64,000 bases of DNA from Owenia fusiformis. Taxonomy: Eukaryota > Annelida > Polychaeta > Sabellida > Oweniidae. A model generated the notes under the pieces. The model ran no database searches and was not told where the DNA came from. It worked only from the letters and a program-made list of their open reading frames with translations. The position numbers and the translations under genes are program-made. The DNA lies in the NCBI GenBank assembly GCA_903813345.2, contig CAIIXF020000002.1, positions 33,062,109 through 33,126,108 on the forward strand, written 5' to 3'. Positions 61,201 to 64,000 of this stretch are shown piece by piece (the stretch's first letter is position 1; each line of letters opens with the position of its first letter).

Positions 61201-63544
61201 CTGGATCGGTATTGATGTTTGCATGCTGAGGACCTTGATATAACAATACAACCATATGTTTCCTTGTGACATTCATCAAAGGAAACTTTTGCCGTACTCT
61301 ACATATGTACATGTGTCTATAGGAACTATGTGTCATATACATTGATTACGTCTACCAGTTGATATTCTGACACAAGCGTCTCATCCAATCAATCAATTTG
61401 TCATTGTGAAAATCACTTGATGAGGAATTTTACACAAACAACCAAAACCCTCAAATTCCTCATGGGAGCCTAGGATAGCTACTACTACATGTCATAGTTA
61501 CATCTGGATTACAACATGTACAATGGCTGAATGGAGTACCCTGTTGTAGTTAAGAGCTCGGGAAATCTGTGGATACTTCAATTGACTTCATAGAAGCTCC
61601 AAATAATAACACTACTGCACTAGGCCACTGGGTGACAATAAATTCAAGTCAAAACCAAATTAAAATACTTGACAACAAAATACAATCACCATGTTTATAC
61701 AGTATACTTATTAAATTAATAGTAATAATATATTAATAATAAAAATAGTGCATATATTAAATAAAAAGTGGAATTATTAAAAATAAATACAAACTATAGA
61801 TAGTAGAAAGTAAACATTTGTTTATTCATTGCTGTACTGACTCTTGTAATATTTGTTCAGTTGGTAGAAAATTAAAACTTTTTTCTTCAAAATCCACAGA
61901 GCATTTTAATAATGAGCCAATAGACTAAAATGATGCTGGAATAAAATTAACATGAATTTTTTTGGACTTTATTTTTCCCCTGTTTTTATGTCAACACCAG
62001 AGATGTTGACATATTATTCTTCCTGGCAGTGGAATAATGATATTTGTAACAAATTCCATGCCCAGTTCAATATTTATACGTGACATGACCTTTGTAACAA
62101 GTTCTATGTAGTGCATAAATTCTGTACCAAATTTTAAGCCCGGCATAAATTTTGGAACAAATTTTATGCCCGGCATAAATTTTGGAGCAAATTTTATGCC
62201 CGGCATAAATTTTGGAACAAATTTTATGCCCGGCATAAATTTTGGAACAAATTTTATGCCCGGCATAAATTTTGGAACAAATTTTATGCCCGGCATAAAT
62301 TTTGGAACAAATTTTATGCCCGGCATAAATTTTGGTCAAATCAAATTCATAAAATAGTGGAACTATATATTCTCATTATTTGATCAATTCTCATTTTAAA
62401 AAAAAGGGTGTTTTATACTGTTTTATGAATTTGGTTTTATTTGTTAGGATGGAAAAGAAATCTGACTAGTGATTACAGAACAGCAATACATCAACTTACT
62501 TTTCATGTTAGATAATATTAAATTGAATTAATACCGGAAAGCCAAAAATAAAAATATGAGACAAAGAAGCTTGTTAAGTGCATCTGTGGGGTAAAGCCAA
62601 TAGTCATGGTGACATACGCAATCAACTCAGGCTGGGGATAAGAGTCACAGAGAGGTTACACTATTATAAGAATAAGATGCTGTCAATCGGTTACCATGAC
62701 AACAATCCTAATTGATTATTCAAGATGCTACCCTATTGTGTTGACACGCCTTAAAACAAGGGATCTGATACTTGAATTACGTTCCATATGGGTTTTATTG
62801 CAAGTAGATCTATTCAGAGTTGGTTAACAAGAAAGAGATAATTAAGATGATTATGATTGACATGCTGAACCTTGATTGACTCTTGATTAACTGCCACAAT
62901 GCCCTGTTTTCTACAGATGCGTAAAATTACTCTTGTACTTTAATAGCATACTTCATAGGTATAAAACAATCCCTATATTCTCTTGTGAGTTGTATGAAGA
63001 AAAGAAGATCATGTTGAACTCAGAAAATACAGTTTGTGTGGATTCTTGCTCCAGGGTGCTCAACAGTAATAAATTTGCTAATTGAATTAATTTGGAATTA
63101 TTGGCAATGTTTTTGATCAAAGATTTTGCGCAGATGATACGACTGGTCAGTTTAAGCTATTGATTGGTTTTCAAGTGTCTGTCTTGTTTTCTGGGAATAT
63201 GGCGATTTGGCACACTGCCAAGCTGACTACCAGCTGATGATGGGCTTGTCTTTGTAAATGTAATGTCTAGTGACGGATCACTGAAATAGTGAAATATACT
63301 CCTTTATGAGAATGGTATTTTGTGTTAAAGTTACTCAAATGAAAAATTTGTTTATATCATGTATTACAGGCTGCTATTCTACAACAGACCTCAGAATTTA
63401 TCCAAACTTTGGTGCGTGAAAAGGAACGTTTGATTTCCCAGAATGCATCACTGAAACAGATGCTGACTGATTTGTCTGTGCGGCATGGCGATCTGGATAG
63501 CCATCCGGGGTCACCACCTGCGAAACGGAAAAAAAGAGATACTG
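40231..63544 (+). CDS. TFAP4: Transcription factor AP-4 (TFAP4), bHLH-leucine zipper, first three coding exons; gene continues off the right edge
   Basis: Nuclear bHLH-zip factor that binds symmetrical CAGCTG E-boxes as a homodimer. Exons: 40231-40325, 41948-42122, 63370-63544, all GT-AG, with phases 2, 0 and 1. They give 148 codons plus one base; the rest is outside the window. Residues 51-65 are the basic region (KRLRREIANSNERRR), including the Glu-Arg pair that reads the E-box. Helix 1 and loop follow (MQSINSGFQTLKGVIPHQDG, EKLSK). After the 21,247-bp intron 2 come helix 2 and the first zipper (AAILQQTSEFIQTLVREKER, LISQNASLKQML). A likely nuclear localisation signal is PPAKRKKRD. The bHLH is close to human AP-4; the N-terminal 50 residues are not. 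The start is ATG at 40231 or the one two codons on, which has the better context (AAGATGG). Confidence 0.93.
40326..41947 (+). other. TFAP4 intron 1, no feature recognised
   Basis: 1.6-kb intron with GTGCGT donor and TTCAG acceptor. I saw no clear repeat element or hidden exon. Confidence 0.5.
42123..45690 (+). other. TFAP4 intron 2, left part, largely featureless
   Basis: AT-rich intron. AGGTCAAAGTTCA (about 42769) is a direct-repeat-1 nuclear-receptor-type word. No conserved exon or strong inverted repeat was recognised. Confidence 0.4.
45703..45948 (-). CDS. Coiled-coil-like open frame of unknown origin in TFAP4 intron 2
   Basis: An 81-codon frame has a charged, helical-looking centre, REKRREIRVREQRIELEEN, and ends at a stop at 45703. 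Such Arg/Glu stretches occur in the Myb/SANT-like accessory proteins of some DNA transposons, but I cannot assign a family. No splice structure or flanking inverted repeats were identified. It could be a transposon relic or a chance frame. Confidence 0.25.
   Translation of the reverse strand: MKIECKRMGPARNKINSHVVNTLNCIEMLKNATIQSNFREKRREIRVREQRIELEENDLIQGHPHVNNIGIKPNNTQFNDL
46421..46605. mobile_element. Pogo-like MITE relic
   Basis: It begins TACAGTGAAACCTGTATATA, then CAAACACCT. The other end has AGGTGTTCAGATGAGACAGG then TTT, an imperfect inverted match. TACAGTGAAACC is typical of pogo/Tigger-type termini. About 180 bp, non-coding. Confidence 0.45.
46841..47245 (+). repeat. 30-bp palindromic satellite array A with conserved flank
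   Basis: Units start every 30 bp from 46921. Seven are near-identical (CAAAATTTATGCCGGGCATA, then AAATTTGTTC), followed by four decaying units to about 47245. The core TTTATGCCGGGCATAAA is a perfect 17-nt palindrome. A flank of about 75 bp before the array is shared, inverted, with the array at 62050-62413. The array is open in several frames on both strands, giving MPGIKFVPKF-type peptides that are not genes. Confidence 0.9.
47744..48174. mobile_element. 431-bp element with ATATACAGG/CCTGTATAT ends
   Basis: The left end ATATACAGGATGTCAAATAA and right end ACTCACAACACCCTGTATAT form an imperfect inverted pair flanked by AT-rich sequence. The ends belong to the ACAGGGTGT group also seen at 4683-5409. 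No coding frame. Confidence 0.55.
48175..49097 (+). other. TFAP4 intron 2 stretch with no recognised feature
   Basis: No repeat element or exon is recognised apart from scattered short palindromes. Confidence 0.4.
49098..51152. mobile_element. 2.06-kb inverted-repeat element with internal tandem repeats
   Basis: Left end ACTGTAGATTGGGTTAATTT continues GGTGCC, CTTTAATTTGGCAATTT. The right end is AAATTGATCCAATCTACAGT preceded by GCCAAATTAAGTAGCGCC, giving about 50 bp of imperfect inverted repeat. The interior from 49980 has at least three units of about 300-336 bp with CTACTCTTTACAGTGA, ATGGCGACCATTTT and TGAACAAAAATAA blocks. A CGGACAGACAGACGGAC tract lies near the right end. A second element is nested at 49200-49595. 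The layout (inverted ends, ATGGC/GCCAT repeats, GAC-rich tract) parallels the 1036-2222 family. Confidence 0.75.
49200..49595. mobile_element. Nested 396-bp element with 27-bp inverted ends
   Basis: Left GGAAAGGACGATTCTCGGTT then TGGAGAAC; right GTTCTCCAAACCGAGAATCG then TCCTTTCC, an exact inverted pair. Inside are two tandem copies of about 190 bp starting GAGCATTATCCCTGCTTC (49248 and 49433). It sits inside the larger 49098-51152 element. Confidence 0.75.
51843..52886 (-). mobile_element. Inverted-repeat element with internal repeats, copy 3 (inverted)
   Basis: Starts TTATCCCACCGAACGAAGTT and ends GTTCGGTGGGATTTGCTACT then CCGTGGAGTTGCTGTT. These are diverged reverse complements of the ends of copies 1 and 2. 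A GTCC-type array (51888-51965) is the complement of their ACGG arrays. The interior has six to seven units of about 130 bp with AAAATGGCGGCCATTTT and GATAACTCAAATACCAGT blocks. Confidence 0.75.
52887..53860 (+). other. TFAP4 intron 2 stretch with no recognised feature
   Basis: AT-rich sequence without a clear repeat element or exon. Confidence 0.4.
53860..54615 (+). mobile_element. Truncated copy 4 of the ACGG-array family plus diverged repeats
   Basis: 53940-54150 matches the inverse of the copy 3 start: AAAATGGCCACCATTTTGAA, TCCTACACCCATAA, GGTATTTGAGTTATTGCC, a degenerate CAGACGG tract and ATATCCCCTCGAACTTTGTT. The terminal GTTCGATGGGAT is lost. Two similar blocks near 54155 and 54285 (GATTGACCAATT... 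and ...TTCTCAGAAGTTCAAATCTG) form a tandem pair. A 54533-54610 block recurs at 57403-57500. Confidence 0.55.
54600..54915 (+). repeat. Paired TACTGTAYTCC...TTTCGC repeats around a protein-like fragment
   Basis: Two related blocks at 54617 and 54818 read TACTGTAYTCCNGGTA, then a TGCRATTTARTTTCGC segment and GTAAAATCGC. Between them an open frame encodes KGARKLLQTISEGYILNYDY, FLTVKTGLSFRSVSYL. The blocks look like MITE ends. The protein fragment has a relative on the other strand at 55640-55515. Confidence 0.4.
54948..55145 (+). pseudogene. Protein-like fragment, unknown family
   Basis: The frame reads NWLIRPTKARTVDDNDILQI, EVEKAIQEYSN and so on to a stop at 55145. A weaker relative follows at about 55695-55790 (LFDQIKQKNYDLIEVEVLRA). 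Together with the KGARK/KGARR pair, this suggests two diverged copies of one coding segment, now broken and partly inverted. I cannot name the family. Confidence 0.3.
55515..55640 (-). pseudogene. Protein-like fragment related to 54690-54815
   Basis: On the minus strand the frame reads NKGARRLSQTMSNDSNLNYE, YFLIMNMGVSFRSIHDL. It aligns without gaps to KGARKLLQTISEGYILNYDY... on the plus strand at 54690-54815. It is likely a transposon or retrogene remnant in inverted orientation. Confidence 0.35.
55972..57403. mobile_element. 1.4-kb inverted-repeat element, copy 2 of the CAAAGGA-TGGTATCGATATGG family
   Basis: Left end CAAAGGAGTGGTATCGATAT then GGAGAACT; right end AGTTCTCCATATCGAATCCA then CTCCTTTG. 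Interior blocks at 56100-56600 match the 15411-16069 copy (GGTTCGGAAAGATGTTTCAT, TTTCCTTTGTA). About 56690-57340 has no counterpart in the short copy and is probably an insertion or extra internal sequence. Confidence 0.65.
57530..58295. repeat. About 740-bp imperfect palindrome in TFAP4 intron 2
   Basis: The arms 57540-57905 and 57945-58295 are reverse complements with mismatches. Matched pairs include ATAAAAAATAATGTTTAA with TTAAACATTATTTTTTAT, TCAGCATAACTCTGAA with TTCAGAGTTATGCTGA, and TTCACTTCTGTTTGAAGTTC with GAACTTCAAATAGAAGTGAA. The central loop is near 57905-57945 and carries TGTCCACTGTGAGGGAGC and GTCACATAGCGGACA. It could fold into a long intronic double-stranded RNA. Confidence 0.75.
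58296..58902 (+). other. TFAP4 intron 2 stretch with no recognised feature
   Basis: No repeat or exon recognised. Confidence 0.35.
58903..59910 (+). mobile_element. 1.0-kb element with 26-bp inverted ends and short open frames
   Basis: Left CACAGTGTTATAGCATGACG then GTTACG; right CGTAACCGTCATGCTATAAC then ACCGTG, one mismatch in 26. Inside are short frames at 58939-59127 (plus; FAVTITKNGGWERQHILFLA and onward), 59278-59487 (plus) and 59339-59076 (minus). None is recognisable as a transposase. It could be a deleted DNA transposon. Confidence 0.7.
60415..60640 (+). repeat. Diverged tandem duplication with AP-1 and DR1-type words
   Basis: Two related blocks of about 110-120 bp share GTCATCAAACAAAC, CAACAAA/TAAACAAA, TCATNGCAACCAAG and AGCAGAAAGCAGG/AGCAGACAGCAGG. 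The first contains TGACTCA (60437-60443) and GGGTCAAAGGTCA (60455-60467), the AP-1 and DR1 nuclear-receptor consensus words. Function is not shown. Confidence 0.45.
60641..62040 (+). other. TFAP4 intron 2 stretch with no recognised feature
   Basis: AT-rich intron. The short open frames lack recognisable content. Confidence 0.35.
62050..62413 (-). repeat. 30-bp palindromic satellite array B, inverted relative to array A
   Basis: Same 30-bp unit as 46841-47245, in the opposite direction: about seven near-identical units (ATTTTATGCCCGGCATAAAT core) from 62140 to 62335 and decaying units toward 62050. The far flank (62336-62413) is the reverse complement of the flank before array A, including 'GGAACTATATATTCTCATTA'. 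The pair is separated by about 15 kb within one intron. Confidence 0.9.
62414..63369 (+). other. End of TFAP4 intron 2, no feature recognised
   Basis: Ordinary AT-rich intron leading to the acceptor TGTATTACAG before exon 3. Confidence 0.45.
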
Positions 63545-64000
63545 GTTAGTATGTATTTTCATTCTGGATTTTGCTACCCAAAGGCTAGTAGCGAACTTAA
63601 GATTTGCTAAGTCAAATATATGCAAAGAGAAGGGACATTTAAAAACATGTTCGAGGGGTGATCAATATGTTTATAGGCACTGTGTACCAAAATTACTGAA
63701 AAAACTAATGAGGCATCCCAATCCATTTTGACTCAATTATTACTCTCAGGAATGCAATTAGCAATTTAAAGTGTACTCACTGTAGTAAAGCAATGAGTGC
63801 ACTGGGAACCGATGGATAATATGACTAGGAAATTCCCCCCATGTTTTTTTTTATAATATTCTGACAACAATAAATGAATCAATGAATAAAATCAATGCAT
63901 ACTGTATATTATTATCATAAGTGAAGCTGAACCTTATATTGGGTACCCTGGATAAGTGAGACAGACCTATTTACGAATTTTGCTTCCCATTCGTAAAATG
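63545..64000 (+). other. Start of TFAP4 intron 3
   Basis: Begins with the GTTAGT donor after exon 3. No further exon is recognised before the window ends. The remaining zipper, Gln-rich and C-terminal exons must lie to the right. Confidence 0.6.

Overview
This is eukaryotic nuclear DNA from a bilaterian animal, most likely a marine invertebrate. The evidence is spliced genes with GT-AG introns from a few hundred bases to 21 kb, an AT-rich background, and many small transposons, fold-back elements and minisatellites. The phylum cannot be fixed from sequence alone; a mollusc, brachiopod, hemichordate or echinoderm would all fit. There is no bacterial or viral gene content, and I recognised no tRNA or rRNA.

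Three conserved genes were rebuilt exon by exon, with reading phase matching at every junction. (1) DNAJA3/Tid1, the mitochondrial Hsp40, lies on the minus strand from 14831 to 4435 in eleven coding exons (495 aa). (2) A GLIS2-type (Gli-similar) five-zinc-finger transcription factor lies on the minus strand from 32159 to 21393 in five coding exons (775 aa); a tiny extra 5' exon may sit at 37183-37166. (3) TFAP4 (AP-4), a bHLH-leucine-zipper factor, starts on the plus strand at 40231 and runs off the right edge. Three exons are inside the window, and a 21.2-kb intron divides the bHLH domain. A possible last exon of unknown identity (3119-2779, minus) lies downstream of DNAJA3 and could be its alternative 3' end.

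From memory of the human map, TFAP4, GLIS2 and DNAJA3 are also close neighbours on human chromosome 16p13.3, with TFAP4 and GLIS2 head to head and DNAJA3 on the GLIS2 strand. The window therefore looks like an ancient conserved block, here without the PAM16, CORO7 and VASN genes that lie between GLIS2 and DNAJA3 in human. The genes do not form one pathway: one is a mitochondrial co-chaperone and two are nuclear transcription factors.

Layout: 1-2.2 kb, unassigned DNA and a repeat element; 2.6-3.1 kb, orphan last exon; 4.1-14.8 kb, DNAJA3 with a 3'UTR hairpin, intronic fold-backs and a tandem array of duplicated splice donors; 14.8-21.1 kb, gene-poor DNA with several MITEs; 21.1-32.2 kb, GLIS2 with minisatellites in its introns and across its stop codon; 32.2-40.2 kb, divergent intergenic DNA with two NRF1-like palindromes; 40.2-64 kb, TFAP4, whose second intron holds nested inverted-repeat elements, an inverted pair of 30-bp satellite arrays and a 740-bp palindrome. 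The most unusual points are the 42-bp array that copies the DNAJA3 exon-8 splice donor six times, the GLIS2 stop codon embedded in a minisatellite, and the conserved gene order.
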